From: Ancylobacter pratisalsi
GTDB taxonomy: Bacteria > Pseudomonadota > Alphaproteobacteria > Rhizobiales > Xanthobacteraceae
Assembly (NCBI RefSeq): GCF_010669125.1
Contig: NZ_CP048630.1
Location: 3,468,001-3,532,000 of the forward strand
DNA: 64,000 nt
Direction: 5' to 3'
The notes beneath the pieces are model-generated. The model saw only the letters and a list, made by a program, of their open reading frames with translations. It was not told the DNA's origin and searched no databases. Both the position numbers and the translations under genes were made by a program. Shown in pieces: positions 45,868 to 54,299 of this stretch; the first letter of the stretch is position 1, and each line of letters starts with the position of its first letter.

Positions 45868-47535
45868 ATGAGACTGAGGCTCAAGGGCGGGCGTGTGCTC
45901 GATCCGGCCAATGGCGAAAACGGGGTCGCGACCGGCGCGCGTCGTGACATCGAGATATTGGACGGGCGGGTTGTCGCCCCGACCGACCTGCCGGCCCAGG
46001 CCGAGTACGAGCTGAACGGCGATGTCGTGATGGCGGGCGGCATCGACCTGCACAGCCATATCGCCGGCGGCAAGATGAACCTCGCCCGCCTGCTGATGCA
46101 GGAAGACCGGCGGGCCTACCCCGAAATGCCGGGCAATTTCTGCGGCTGCGGCGGCGGACGCGCGGCGCCGACCGCCCACGCCACCGGCTGCCGCTATGCG
46201 GAACTCGGCTACACCACGGTGTTCGAGCCGGCGATGGTGGGCGCCAATGCGCGCGCCGCGCATCTGGAAATGGCGGACATTCCCAATCTCGACACCGGCG
46301 CCTATCTGGTGCTGGGCAATGACGACTTCTTCCTGCGCCTGCTCGCCGCCGGCGCGGGGCAGGAGCAGGTCAACGCCTATGTGGGCTGGATGATCGAGGC
46401 GACGCAGGCCTTCGCCATCAAGATCGTCAATCCCGGCGGAATCAACGCCTTCAAATTCAACGCCCGCAAGATGGACCTCGACGAGGCCAGCCCGCATTAC
46501 GAGGTGACGCCGCGCAAGGTGCTGACCACGCTGATCCGGGCGGTGACGGAGCTGGGCCTGCCCCATCCCATCCACCTGCACGGCTGCAATCTCGGCGTGC
46601 CGGGCAATGACGAGACCACGCTCGCCACCATCCGCGCGACGGAGGGGCGGCGGCTGCACCTGACCCATCTGCAGTTCCACTCCTACGGCACCGAAGGCGA
46701 CCGCAAGTTCTCCTCGTCGGCGGCGCGCATCGCCGAGCTGGTGAACGCCAACCCCAACATCTCGGTCGATGTCGGGCAGGTGATGTTCGGCCAGACGGTG
46801 ACGGCCTCGGCCGACTACATGTCGCAGTACCGCAACCGCGGCATCGCCACGCCGAACAAGTCCATCGGCATGGACATCGAGCTGGATGCCGCCTGCGGGG
46901 TGGTGCCGTTCGAGTATCGCGACAAGTCCTTCGTCAACGCGCTGCAATGGGCGATCGGGCTGGAGCTGTTCCTGCTGGTGGAAGACCCCTGGCGGATCTT
47001 TCTCACCACCGACCATCCCAATGGCGGGCCGTTCACCACCTATCCGCACCTGATCCGGCTGCTGATGGACCGGGACTTCCGCAACGCCCAGCTCGCCACG
47101 CTGCACAAGGCGGCGCAGAAGCACACGCTGCTGGGCGGGATCACCCGCGAATACTCGCTGGAGGAGATCGCCATCCTCACCCGCGCCGCGCCCGCCCGCA
47201 TTCTCGGTCTGGCGGACAAGGGCCATCTCGGCCCCGGCGCGGTGGCCGACATCGCGGTGCACCGCGAGGATGCGGATCGCGAGGCGATGTTCTCGACCAC
47301 GCGCTACGTGTTCAAGGACGGGCGGCTGATCGTGAAGGACGGCCTGGTGGTCGAACTGGCGCAGGGCACGACCCATGTCGCGCGTCCCGGCTTCGACCGG
47401 GGAATCGAGAAGGATATCGGGCGCTGGTTCGACGAGGCGGTGGGCCTGAAGGCCCGGCATTTCCGCGTCGCCGACGGTGAGCTGAGGGGCGGCGCGGGGC
47501 CGACCATTCTCAGATGCGAGGGGGTGGCGCCATGA
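45868..47535 (+). CDS. fhcA: Formyltransferase/hydrolase complex subunit A (formyl-methylofuran hydrolase)
   Basis: A 555-residue amidohydrolase-fold protein beginning directly after the fhcB stop. Metal-site motifs are AGGIDLHSHIAGGKMN and PIHLHGCNLGVPGN, with RLHLTHLQFHSYG and FLTTDHPNGGPFTTYPHLI downstream. It hydrolyses the formyl group carried by methylofuran to formate at a two-zinc site. The length fits FwdA/FhcA. The last four bases overlap the fhcD start. This subunit gives the catalytic outcome of the whole island: formate release. Confidence 0.95.
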   Translation: MRLRLKGGRVLDPANGENGVATGARRDIEILDGRVVAPTDLPAQAEYELNGDVVMAGGIDLHSHIAGGKMNLARLLMQEDRRAYPEMPGNFCGCGGGRAAPTAHATGCRYAELGYTTVFEPAMVGANARAAHLEMADIPNLDTGAYLVLGNDDFFLRLLAAGAGQEQVNAYVGWMIEATQAFAIKIVNPGGINAFKFNARKMDLDEASPHYEVTPRKVLTTLIRAVTELGLPHPIHLHGCNLGVPGNDETTLATIRATEGRRLHLTHLQFHSYGTEGDRKFSSSAARIAELVNANPNISVDVGQVMFGQTVTASADYMSQYRNRGIATPNKSIGMDIELDAACGVVPFEYRDKSFVNALQWAIGLELFLLVEDPWRIFLTTDHPNGGPFTTYPHLIRLLMDRDFRNAQLATLHKAAQKHTLLGGITREYSLEEIAILTRAAPARILGLADKGHLGPGAVADIAVHREDADREAMFSTTRYVFKDGRLIVKDGLVVELAQGTTHVARPGFDRGIEKDIGRWFDEAVGLKARHFRVADGELRGGAGPTILRCEGVAP

Positions 47536-48464
47536 TCATCAACGGCGTCGAGATCCGCGATACCTTCGCGGAGGCGTTCCCGATGGTCGGCACCCGCCTC
47601 ATCGTCACCGCCGACACGCCCGAATGGGCGCTCACCGCCGGGCGCACCACCACGGGCTTTGCCACCTCGGTGATCGGCTGCGGCTGCGAGGCGGGGATCG
47701 AGCGCACGCTGGCGCCCGAGGAGACGCCGGACGGGCGGCCGGGCGTGTCGCTGCTGATCTTCGCCATGGATTTCAAGAGCCTGAAGTCCGTGGTGCCGCT
47801 GCGGCTGGGGCAATGCGTGCTGACCTGCCCGACGACGGCCTGCTATGCCGGTGTCGAGGGCGGCAAGCGGGTGCCGCTGGCCAAGACCATCCGCTACTTC
47901 GCCGACGGCCACCAGATCTCCAAGAAGATCGGCGACAAGCGCTTCTGGCGCCTGCCGGTCATGGAGGGCGAGTTCGTCTGCGACGAGGACACCGGTTCGG
48001 TGGAAGGCGTGGGCGGGGGCAATTTCCTCATCCTCGCCCATACCCGCGGTGCGGCGCTGAAGGCCGCCGAGGCGGCGGTCGCGGCGATGACCAAGGTGGA
48101 GGGCGTGATCCTGCCGTTCCCCGGCGGCATCGTGCGCTCGGGCTCAAAGGTGGGCTCCAAGTACAAGGGCCTGTTCGCCTCCACCAACGACGCCTATTGC
48201 CCGACCCTGCGCGGCACGGTGCCGAGCCAGCTTCCCGCCGAGGTCGGCTCGGTGATGGAGATCGTGATCGACGGCTTCAGCTTCGAGGCGGTGGCGGAGG
48301 CGACGCGGGTCGGCATCGCGGCGGTCTGCGCGCTGGGCGTGGAGGGCGGTGTGGTGGCGATCGATGCCGGCAATTACGGCGGCAATCTGGGACCCTTCCA
48401 TTTCAAGCTGCGCGAGATCATGGCCGGCGATGGTGCGGCGAACGGCGCGGGAGCGGGGACATGA
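47532..48464 (+). CDS. fhcD: Formylmethanofuran:H4MPT formyltransferase, Fhc subunit D
   Basis: A 310-residue protein from ATG 47532 (ATGA overlap with fhcA). It shows the Ftr pattern INGVEIRDTFAEAFPMVGTR, ATSVIGCGCEAGIER, CPTTACYAGVEGG, and the C-terminal VVAIDAGNYGGNLGPFHFKL. The subunit moves the formyl group from H4MPT to the furan cofactor; a methylofuran prosthetic group then carries it to FhcA. It is coupled to fhcC by another ATGA overlap. Confidence 0.95.
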   Translation: MIINGVEIRDTFAEAFPMVGTRLIVTADTPEWALTAGRTTTGFATSVIGCGCEAGIERTLAPEETPDGRPGVSLLIFAMDFKSLKSVVPLRLGQCVLTCPTTACYAGVEGGKRVPLAKTIRYFADGHQISKKIGDKRFWRLPVMEGEFVCDEDTGSVEGVGGGNFLILAHTRGAALKAAEAAVAAMTKVEGVILPFPGGIVRSGSKVGSKYKGLFASTNDAYCPTLRGTVPSQLPAEVGSVMEIVIDGFSFEAVAEATRVGIAAVCALGVEGGVVAIDAGNYGGNLGPFHFKLREIMAGDGAANGAGAGT

Positions 48465-49264
48465 GCGGGGTCAGTCTGAAACCGCGCGCGCCTTTCGAGG
48501 CCCGCGTCGACATGGCCGGCATCACGCCGGCCGTCACCTGTTCGCTCACGCTTCGCGAGCTTGAGCCTCTCGCGGTTCCCTATGGCGCGCGGAGCGTGCC
48601 GCTGGCCGAGCTGTTCTTCATCGAAAGCGCGCCGGAGGGCGTGCTGCTGATCGAGATCGGCGATGCGCGGCTCGACGGCGTCGGCGCCGGCATGACCCAG
48701 GGCGAGCTGATCGTGGACGGCACGGTGGGCGCCTGGGCCGGGCGCGGCATGACCGGGGGAATGCTGCGCATCGGCGGGGATGCGGGCGATTTTCTCGGGG
48801 CGGAGCTTTCCGGCGGGCGGATCGAACTCGGCGGCAGCGCCGGGGCGTGGGTGGGCACCGCCTCGTCCGGGTCGCGACGCGGCATGTCGGGCGGAACCAT
48901 CGTCATCGCCGGGTCCGCGGGCGCGCAGGCGGCGGCACGCCAGCGTGGCGGGCTGATCGTCATCGCCGGGGATGCCGGCGAGAGACTGGCGACCGACATG
49001 ATCGCGGGCACCGTCAGCGTGGGCGGGGCCATCGGCCCGCTGATGGGACGGGGCATGCGCCGGGGCACGATCTTCGCCTCCGCCGTGCCCGACGCACTTC
49101 CCGCCGGCTTCATCGACACCGGGGCGCATGAACTGGTAGCGGTCAGCCTGATGGCCCGCCGCGTGCCCGAACTCAGCGCCATGCTCAAGGGCTGGACGCT
49201 GACGCGGCGCATCGTCGGCGATACGCTGATGGGCGGGCAGGGCGAAGTGCTGGTGAGCGCCTGA
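48461..49264 (+). CDS. fhcC: Formyltransferase/hydrolase complex subunit C
   Basis: A 267-residue protein from ATG 48461. It is built of glycine-rich beta-helix repeats (GGMLRIGGDAGDFLGAELSG, GGTIVIAGSAGAQAA, GGLIVIAGDAGERLATDM), the fold shared with the glutamate synthase C-terminal domain and FwdC. In the Fhc complex it supports subunits A and B. It ends the operon and is followed after 12 bases by a strong hairpin. Confidence 0.93.
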   Translation: MSGVSLKPRAPFEARVDMAGITPAVTCSLTLRELEPLAVPYGARSVPLAELFFIESAPEGVLLIEIGDARLDGVGAGMTQGELIVDGTVGAWAGRGMTGGMLRIGGDAGDFLGAELSGGRIELGGSAGAWVGTASSGSRRGMSGGTIVIAGSAGAQAAARQRGGLIVIAGDAGERLATDMIAGTVSVGGAIGPLMGRGMRRGTIFASAVPDALPAGFIDTGAHELVAVSLMARRVPELSAMLKGWTLTRRIVGDTLMGGQGEVLVSA

Positions 49265-49276
49265 GGCAACAATGCG

Positions 49277-49303
49277 GATCGGCCGCGCGCGGCGCGGCCG
49301 ATC
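49277..49303. terminator. Strong hairpin between convergent fhcC and mgtE
   Basis: A perfect 12-base arm (49277-49288) pairs with 49292-49303 around a GCG loop. The genes on both sides end toward it (fhcC stop at 49264, mgtE stop at 49313), so it can serve as a bidirectional terminator. The flanking T-tract is weak (GTTTCC). Confidence 0.65.
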
Positions 49304-49312
49304 GTTTCCGCC

Positions 49313-50713
49313 TCAGAGCAATGTGCCGTGCAGGATCACCAGCGCGACGCTGAAATAGATCACCAGCCCGGTGACGTCGACAAAGGTGGCGACGAACGGG
49401 GCCGAGGCGCTGGCGGGGTCGAAGCCCAGCCGGCGCAGCACGAAGGGCAGCATCGAGCCGATCAGCGAGCCGAAGGTGACGATCGCCACCAGCGCCGCGC
49501 CGACCGTGGCAGCCACCAGCCCCCAGTGCTCGCCATAGTCATGCAGCTCCAGCAACTGCCAGGCCGTGATGCGGGCCATGCCGAGCGTGGCGAGGATGGC
49601 GCCGAGCACGAGGCCCGAGGGCAATTCGCGCAGCGCCACGCGCCACCAGTCCTTCAACGTGACCTCGCCCAGCGCCAGCGCGCGGATGATGAGCGACGTC
49701 GCCTGCGAACCGGAGTTGCCGCCCGAACTCATGATCAGAGGGATGAACAGGGTGAGCACGATGGCGCGCTCCAGCTCGCCCTCGAAATGCTGCATGGCGT
49801 TGGCGGTGAGCATTTCGCCCAGGAACAGGATGGAGAGCCAGCCGGCACGCTTCTTCAGCATGGCGAAGAACGCGATCTCCATATAGGGCTCGTCCAGCGC
49901 TTCCATGCCGCCGAACTTCTGCGCGTCCTCGGTGCCTTCCTCGATGATGGCGTCGATCATGTCGTCGACCGTGACGATGCCGAGCACATGGGCGTCCTCG
50001 TCGACCACCGGCACGGCGAGAAGGTCGTATTTGGAGATCAGCCGGGCCACGTCCTCGCGGTCCATCCGCGGATCGGCGGTGATCGGATCATGCTCCGGGG
50101 CCACCGACAGGATGGACTGGCCGGCCTCGCCGGTGATGAGGCGGCGCAGCGTCACCGCCTTGAGCAGCTTCAGCGAGACCGGATCCAGCACATAGATGGC
50201 GTAGATGGTTTCGCGCGTGCGCTCGATCTCGCGCAGGTAGCGCAGTGTTTCGCCCACGCTCCAGGTGGAGGGCACGGTGACAAATTCGGTCGTCATCAGG
50301 CTGCCGGCGGTGTGCTCGGGCCAGGCAAGCAGCCGGTTCAGCTCGGCCTGCGTCGCCGGGGGCAGGCGCGCGAACAGATGGGTGCGGGCCGGCTCGTCCA
50401 TCCAGCGGAACAGGTCGGCGGCACGGTCGGCCGACAGCTCGGTGAGCAGATGCACCGCTTCCTCGACGGGCAGCGCCTCGATGAGGTCGCTGGAAAGGTC
50501 GAAGTCGGGAAGGTCCAGAATCTCCACCTGGCGCTCGCGCGGCAGGCTGGCCAGCACGGCGGAGGCGGTCGCGGGTTCTTCCCCGTCAAGCACCTCGGCG
50601 ATGTCGGCGGGATGCTCTCCGGCGAGTTCGGCGGCAATCGAGGCCGCGCGGGCGGCGGTGGTGGCGAAGGCGTCGTCGCGGCGCGGGTCCGCCGTGTTGC
50701 GCAGGTCTTCCAT
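49313..50713 (-). CDS. mgtE: Magnesium transporter MgtE
   Basis: A 466-residue protein with the MgtE layout: N-terminal helical domain (AAELAGEHPADIAEVLDG, about residues 25-130), a pair of CBS domains (about 135-260, VPVVDEDAHVLGIVTVDDMI), a connecting helix and five membrane helices (about 285-460) with FIPLIMSSGGNSGSQATSLI, the conserved pore region. It imports Mg2+ and is gated by Mg2+ binding to the cytoplasmic domains. It is downstream of mfnB on the same strand but separated by 216 bases containing hairpins, so it is probably transcribed alone; no functional link with the C1 genes is apparent. Confidence 0.95.
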   Translation of the reverse strand: MEDLRNTADPRRDDAFATTAARAASIAAELAGEHPADIAEVLDGEEPATASAVLASLPRERQVEILDLPDFDLSSDLIEALPVEEAVHLLTELSADRAADLFRWMDEPARTHLFARLPPATQAELNRLLAWPEHTAGSLMTTEFVTVPSTWSVGETLRYLREIERTRETIYAIYVLDPVSLKLLKAVTLRRLITGEAGQSILSVAPEHDPITADPRMDREDVARLISKYDLLAVPVVDEDAHVLGIVTVDDMIDAIIEEGTEDAQKFGGMEALDEPYMEIAFFAMLKKRAGWLSILFLGEMLTANAMQHFEGELERAIVLTLFIPLIMSSGGNSGSQATSLIIRALALGEVTLKDWWRVALRELPSGLVLGAILATLGMARITAWQLLELHDYGEHWGLVAATVGAALVAIVTFGSLIGSMLPFVLRRLGFDPASASAPFVATFVDVTGLVIYFSVALVILHGTLL

Positions 50714-50797
50714 TTCGGCTCGCTTTCCGACGTCCGATCCGTCGGCGGCGGAGCGCGGAGCCGAGCCTCAGGTCATGCCCGTGGTCGGCTCACGGCG

Positions 50798-50815
50798 CCG
50801 GCCGCCAACGGCCGG
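50798..50815 (-). terminator. Possible weak terminator after the mfnE-mfnB operon
   Basis: CCGGCCG (50798-50804) pairs with CGGCCGG (50809-50815) around a four-base loop, 115 bases after the mfnB stop and upstream of mgtE. There is no T-run. A second small repeat (CCGACG/CGTCGG, 50727-50745) lies just before the mgtE start. I see no gene in 50714-50929. Confidence 0.3.
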
Positions 50816-50929
50816 ACGTTCGACTGTAACTGTCGCTGGGCATGGGTAGAGGGTTCCGATTGCGCCACCGTGACGGGCGGCGGCGGGGACATGGACCTTG
50901 TGGCGCGCTGCGTCAAGCCGGGGAGTTGT

Positions 50930-51658
50930 TCAGCCGCCGGCCTGCGCCAGCAGCCGTGCGCGGACCTGCGCCAGCCGCTCGGGCTCGAAACGCCCGGTAC
51001 GCCCGCCGCTGCACAGCGCGCCGCGAAAGCCGAGATAGTCCGCCCCCACGCCTGCCAGCGTCGCGATGTCCTCAAGGGCGAGCGAGCCGGCGAGGCCGCT
51101 CATCAGCCCGTGGCGTTTCGCCTCGGCGATGAACTGGCCAAGGGTGAGCGCATCGAAATGATCGGTCAGCCGGCCGGCCGTCTTGTCGGCGGTGTCGATC
51201 ATCACGCCGGTAAAGCCGGCGCGGCTGAGACTGGCGAGGATGGCGAAGTCCGGCCTCTGGTCGGCGAACAGCACGCCGATCATCCGGGCGCGGCTGGCGA
51301 GCGGGGCCAGCGCTTCCACGCACTCATTGGTGTGTTTGGAGGCGAACAGCCCGACCTTGACGATGGGCACGCCCGTCGCCGCCACGCGCTCGGCGGCGGC
51401 GCGCAACAAGGCGGGCACCATCGGCTGGTCACCCGCCGTGGCGCTCAGCAGGGGGCGGACGGAGGAGACATCCTGCGCTTCCCAGGCGTTCCACAGCATG
51501 ACGGCGGCGGTGAGCGATTCGCTGCTCCATGCGCCGAGGGCTCCGAAGGCGGGCTGCTTGAGATCAACGATATCGGCGCCGCCGACGCGCGCCAGCTCCA
51601 TCTCGTGGAGATCGGCAACGCTGGCCAGCAGGCCGGGGGTGGGGGCGGCGTTCATCAT
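50930..51658 (-). CDS. mfnB: (5-formylfuran-3-yl)methyl phosphate synthase MfnB (DUF556 family)
   Basis: A 242-residue TIM-barrel protein with GLLASVADLHEMELARVGGA, ADIVDLKQPAFGALGAW, PIVKVGLFASKHTNE, VMIDTADKTAGRL and AGSLALEDIATLAGVGADYL. These are MfnB features, including the Asp and Lys residues of the active site (DLKQP). The enzyme condenses two glyceraldehyde 3-phosphate molecules to the furan phosphate, the first step of methanofuran and methylofuran synthesis. The start (ATGATGA) overlaps the DUF447 stop. It is the last gene of the operon mfnE - flavoprotein - DHPS-like - DUF447 - mfnB. Confidence 0.9.
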   Translation of the reverse strand: MMNAAPTPGLLASVADLHEMELARVGGADIVDLKQPAFGALGAWSSESLTAAVMLWNAWEAQDVSSVRPLLSATAGDQPMVPALLRAAAERVAATGVPIVKVGLFASKHTNECVEALAPLASRARMIGVLFADQRPDFAILASLSRAGFTGVMIDTADKTAGRLTDHFDALTLGQFIAEAKRHGLMSGLAGSLALEDIATLAGVGADYLGFRGALCSGGRTGRFEPERLAQVRARLLAQAGG

Positions 51659-52221
51659 GACGCCCGCTGACGCCGGTGCTCGTCGATCGCCTCGATCATC
51701 CAGCCCCAGGCTTCCAGCTCCTCGGGGCCGGCGGTTTTTTCAACCGCGATGGCGAGATAGGCCATCTCCTGGTCGACTTTCTCGTCGGGCAGCAGGCTCA
51801 GCCGGCTTACCAGAACGGCGGCCTCCAGCACGGCCGCCTTGGCCCGGTTGAGGCCCTCGAAGCGCTTGTGGCCGTCGGAGAAATAGGTCTTGCAGAAGAA
51901 GCGCGGGCGTTGCGGGTCGTCCTCCATCCGCTCCACGGTCACTTCGTCATGGGACAGCGCGTCGGCGAGGCGCGGGCAGTCGATATTGTTCGCCCGGCGC
52001 ACGTCCACCGCCACGCGGCGACCCACCACGCAGCCGGCGAAAATGCGCACGTCGTCGGTGAAATTGACCACGGCAATGCGCGTGGTGGCGAGGTTGGTGA
52101 GGGTGCGCGAGGGACGGAAGGGCTGGAGCAGATAACCGCCCTCGATCACGGTCGCCCCCATCGGCGCGATGTGCGGTTCGCCCTCGATCGAGCGGGTGGT
52201 GACGATGACTTCGCGGATCAT
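51655..52221 (-). CDS. DUF447 family protein of the C1 island, flavin-reductase-like fold
   Basis: A 188-residue protein starting at ATG 52221; the open frame upstream is a shadow. It has IREVIVTTRSIEGEPHIAPM, VVNFTDDVRIFAGCVVG and MEDDPQRPRFFCKT, and a C-terminal helical part with FEGLNRAKAAVLEAAVLVSR, matching DUF447, a split-barrel family related to FMN-binding proteins. Homologues are shared by methanogens and H4MPT-using bacteria. The function is not known; a flavin or pterin binding role in cofactor synthesis is an inference. Coupled to mfnB by overlap. Confidence 0.82.
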   Translation of the reverse strand: MIREVIVTTRSIEGEPHIAPMGATVIEGGYLLQPFRPSRTLTNLATTRIAVVNFTDDVRIFAGCVVGRRVAVDVRRANNIDCPRLADALSHDEVTVERMEDDPQRPRFFCKTYFSDGHKRFEGLNRAKAAVLEAAVLVSRLSLLPDEKVDQEMAYLAIAVEKTAGPEELEAWGWMIEAIDEHRRQRAS

Positions 52222-52240
52222 GGGCGCATCTTCTCGGGCA

Positions 52241-53740
52241 TCAGGTCTCGTTGGAACCCGTCCCGTGGGGGCGGTTCTGCTCGGGGCCGGTCGGTTCGGG
52301 GGCCGCACGGGCGGCTTTGGGCGCGAGGGTCGTTCCCGCCTGCTTGAATGTCAAACGGTGGGCCGCCTCGGGGCTGCCGGCGATCTCGCCCGCCGCGCCC
52401 CATTTCAGGCCCTCGTCCTGCGCATAGCGCTTTCCGAGCTTGTAGGCGATCTCGGCCCGTGCCGTCTCGACGCCGAGATAGAAGGCGTGGGCGCCGTCGG
52501 CCTCGACCTTGAGGTGGGGGAACAGCGCGAACGGGTCGTCGCCGACATGGTGGCCGTCGCGGTTGTAGATGTGGACGCCGGCCTCGGTGACATCGATGCG
52601 GAAATTGGGGTCGCGCACCGCGCCCGCCAGCCGGGCGATCTCCTCGGGCGTGGCGGCGTAGGGCTTACGGTCGCGCAGCGCCATCAGCCCGCCGCCGAAG
52701 CCCTGCGGCAGCGCGCCGGCCTGCCGGGCGGCGAAGAACTCGCGCCGGGCGCGGTCGAATTCGCGCACCGCCGTGCGGCAATGCGGACTGACCTGCACCG
52801 CGAGCACAGCGGTGATGTGCAGTTCCGAGATCATCCCCATCAGGATGGCGTTGATGCCGGTGGTGTCGGCATCCGTCAGCTCGGTGACATTGCCGATGCC
52901 CATGAGGATCGGGATCTCGGGAAAGCGGCGTCTCAGCTCGGCATAGCGAACGATGGACGCGGTGAAGCCGTAATGGATCGGGTCGAGGATCGGGTCGGCG
53001 TAGAAGGGCTGGCCGCTGGCGAGGCAGGTCTCGACGGCGCGCACCAGCGAGTCCAGATCGCCCTGCCGGGCCGGCACCAGCACCGGCACGGCGGGGCCTT
53101 CCTGCGCGATGTGCAGGGTGTCCTCATTGAGGCTGAGCAGGAAATCGGCGCCGGCGCGGGTGGCGCGGGAAAGCTCGGAAAGGTCGAAGGAATCGACGCT
53201 GACCTTCAGCCCCTCACCATGGAGCGCGGCGATGGCTTCCTCCAGATGGGGAAACGGGGTGTCCGGCAGGCAGCCGAGATCGATGACATCGGCGCCTTCG
53301 CCCTTGAGAAGGCGCGCCCGCGCCAGCAGCCCCTCGATGTCGAGCCGGGTGGCGTCGACGATCTCGGCGAAGATGGTGACGTCGTGCTGCGAGAGGTCGG
53401 CGGCGCGGCGCTTCTGGCCGAAGAAGTCGGGGAGGTCCGCCATCTCGTCCGGCCCGCGCGCGAAGGGCACGCCGAAGAAGCGCTCCAGCCGGTCGAGGTC
53501 GCCGCTAAAGCGGCCCGGCATCAGCACCCGGTCGGTGCCCTCGGGCAGCTTCAGCCGCCGCTCGATGATTTCCGCCGTCATCAGCGCCGCGACCTTGACC
53601 CCGACATTGACCACGACCGGTTCCAGCGCCGCGTCCGAGATCTCCCCGGCGATCCGGGTCAGGCGCGGTTCGGCCAGCGAGCCGGTGACGAGGGCGACCC
53701 GTTCGGGTTTGTGCGCGAGGGGGGTGTCCTTGTCAGCCAT
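52241..53740 (-). CDS. Dihydropteroate synthase-like protein for H4MPT synthesis
   Basis: A 499-residue protein of the archaeal/methylotroph dihydropteroate synthase-related family. The N-terminal 140 residues are specific to the family (VALVTGSLAEPRLTRIAGEI, ADLPDFFGQKRRAADLSQHD). A TIM-barrel pterin-binding domain follows, with GADVIDLGCLPDTPFPHLEE, LKVSVDSFDLSEL, ADPILDPIHYGF and PILMGIGNVTELTDADTTG. It may join the hydroxymethylpterin with the beta-ribofuranosylaniline product of the mptG pathway. The start overlaps the flavoprotein stop by eight bases. Confidence 0.82.
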   Translation of the reverse strand: MADKDTPLAHKPERVALVTGSLAEPRLTRIAGEISDAALEPVVVNVGVKVAALMTAEIIERRLKLPEGTDRVLMPGRFSGDLDRLERFFGVPFARGPDEMADLPDFFGQKRRAADLSQHDVTIFAEIVDATRLDIEGLLARARLLKGEGADVIDLGCLPDTPFPHLEEAIAALHGEGLKVSVDSFDLSELSRATRAGADFLLSLNEDTLHIAQEGPAVPVLVPARQGDLDSLVRAVETCLASGQPFYADPILDPIHYGFTASIVRYAELRRRFPEIPILMGIGNVTELTDADTTGINAILMGMISELHITAVLAVQVSPHCRTAVREFDRARREFFAARQAGALPQGFGGGLMALRDRKPYAATPEEIARLAGAVRDPNFRIDVTEAGVHIYNRDGHHVGDDPFALFPHLKVEADGAHAFYLGVETARAEIAYKLGKRYAQDEGLKWGAAGEIAGSPEAAHRLTFKQAGTTLAPKAARAAPEPTGPEQNRPHGTGSNET

Positions 53741-54299
53741 CGACCGGGGCCGCCGTCTCCGCGAGAAGGCGCCGGCGGGCGGCGATCGCGTCCTCCAGCG
53801 CGCGGATGGATTCGACCACGGTGGTGTCGTCGAATTCCTTGAGCTTTTCCGTGTTCTCCAGGTCGATCCGGCGCGGATAGACCGGGTAGAGGCCCTTCGG
53901 CGCCATGGTGATCATTTCCGGCGCGGTGTCGCAGGCGAACACGATCGCATGGACGCGGCACTTTCCGGCCTGCGCGAAACAGTTCGTCACCAGCGTGTCG
54001 GAGATGCCGAACACGCATTTCGCGACGGTGTTGGAGGAGGCCGGCGACACCACGAGCGTGTGGTAGAGCTGCTCGTAGAAGCGCCCCACCGGGGCGGAAC
54101 TCGCCGTCGTTTCCTTGAAGATGCGCGTGTGCTTCGGCAGGTCCTGCTTGTACATGCGCAGCACCTCGTCGGCGGCCCTGGAGACGAACAGGTCGACGGC
54201 GCCCAGCTCCTTGATGAGCGCGATGGACTCGGTGAAGAAATGCCCCGAGCCGGTCAGCGCCCAGGCCCAGCGCGGATAGGTTCCCTTGTCGCCGCTCAT
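53733..54299 (-). CDS. Flavoprotein, DmrB-like (possible dihydromethanopterin reductase)
   Basis: A 188-residue protein from ATG 54299 (ATGA overlap with the mfnE-like gene). It belongs to the FMN-binding flavoprotein (Dfp/UbiX-like) fold, with WALTGSGHFFTESIALIKEL and LYHTLVVSPASSNTVAKCVF, plus cysteines in FAQAGKCRVHAIVFACDT. Homologues include archaeal DmrB, which reduces dihydromethanopterin to H4MPT with FMN, and the related archaeoflavoproteins. Methylobacterium uses the DHFR-like DmrA for this step; no such gene is in the window. The reductase role is inferred from family and operon. Confidence 0.7.
   Translation of the reverse strand: MSGDKGTYPRWAWALTGSGHFFTESIALIKELGAVDLFVSRAADEVLRMYKQDLPKHTRIFKETTASSAPVGRFYEQLYHTLVVSPASSNTVAKCVFGISDTLVTNCFAQAGKCRVHAIVFACDTAPEMITMAPKGLYPVYPRRIDLENTEKLKEFDDTTVVESIRALEDAIAARRRLLAETAAPVDG

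Noticed and set aside
44596..47460. A 954-codon - strand frame opposite fhcB and fhcA
   Set aside because: The translation shows only His/Arg/Gly-rich shadow composition and covers two well-supported overlapping-operon genes.
49328..51670. A 780-codon + strand frame opposite mgtE and mfnB
   Set aside because: It runs through two genes and the gap between them on the other strand without any domain signature.
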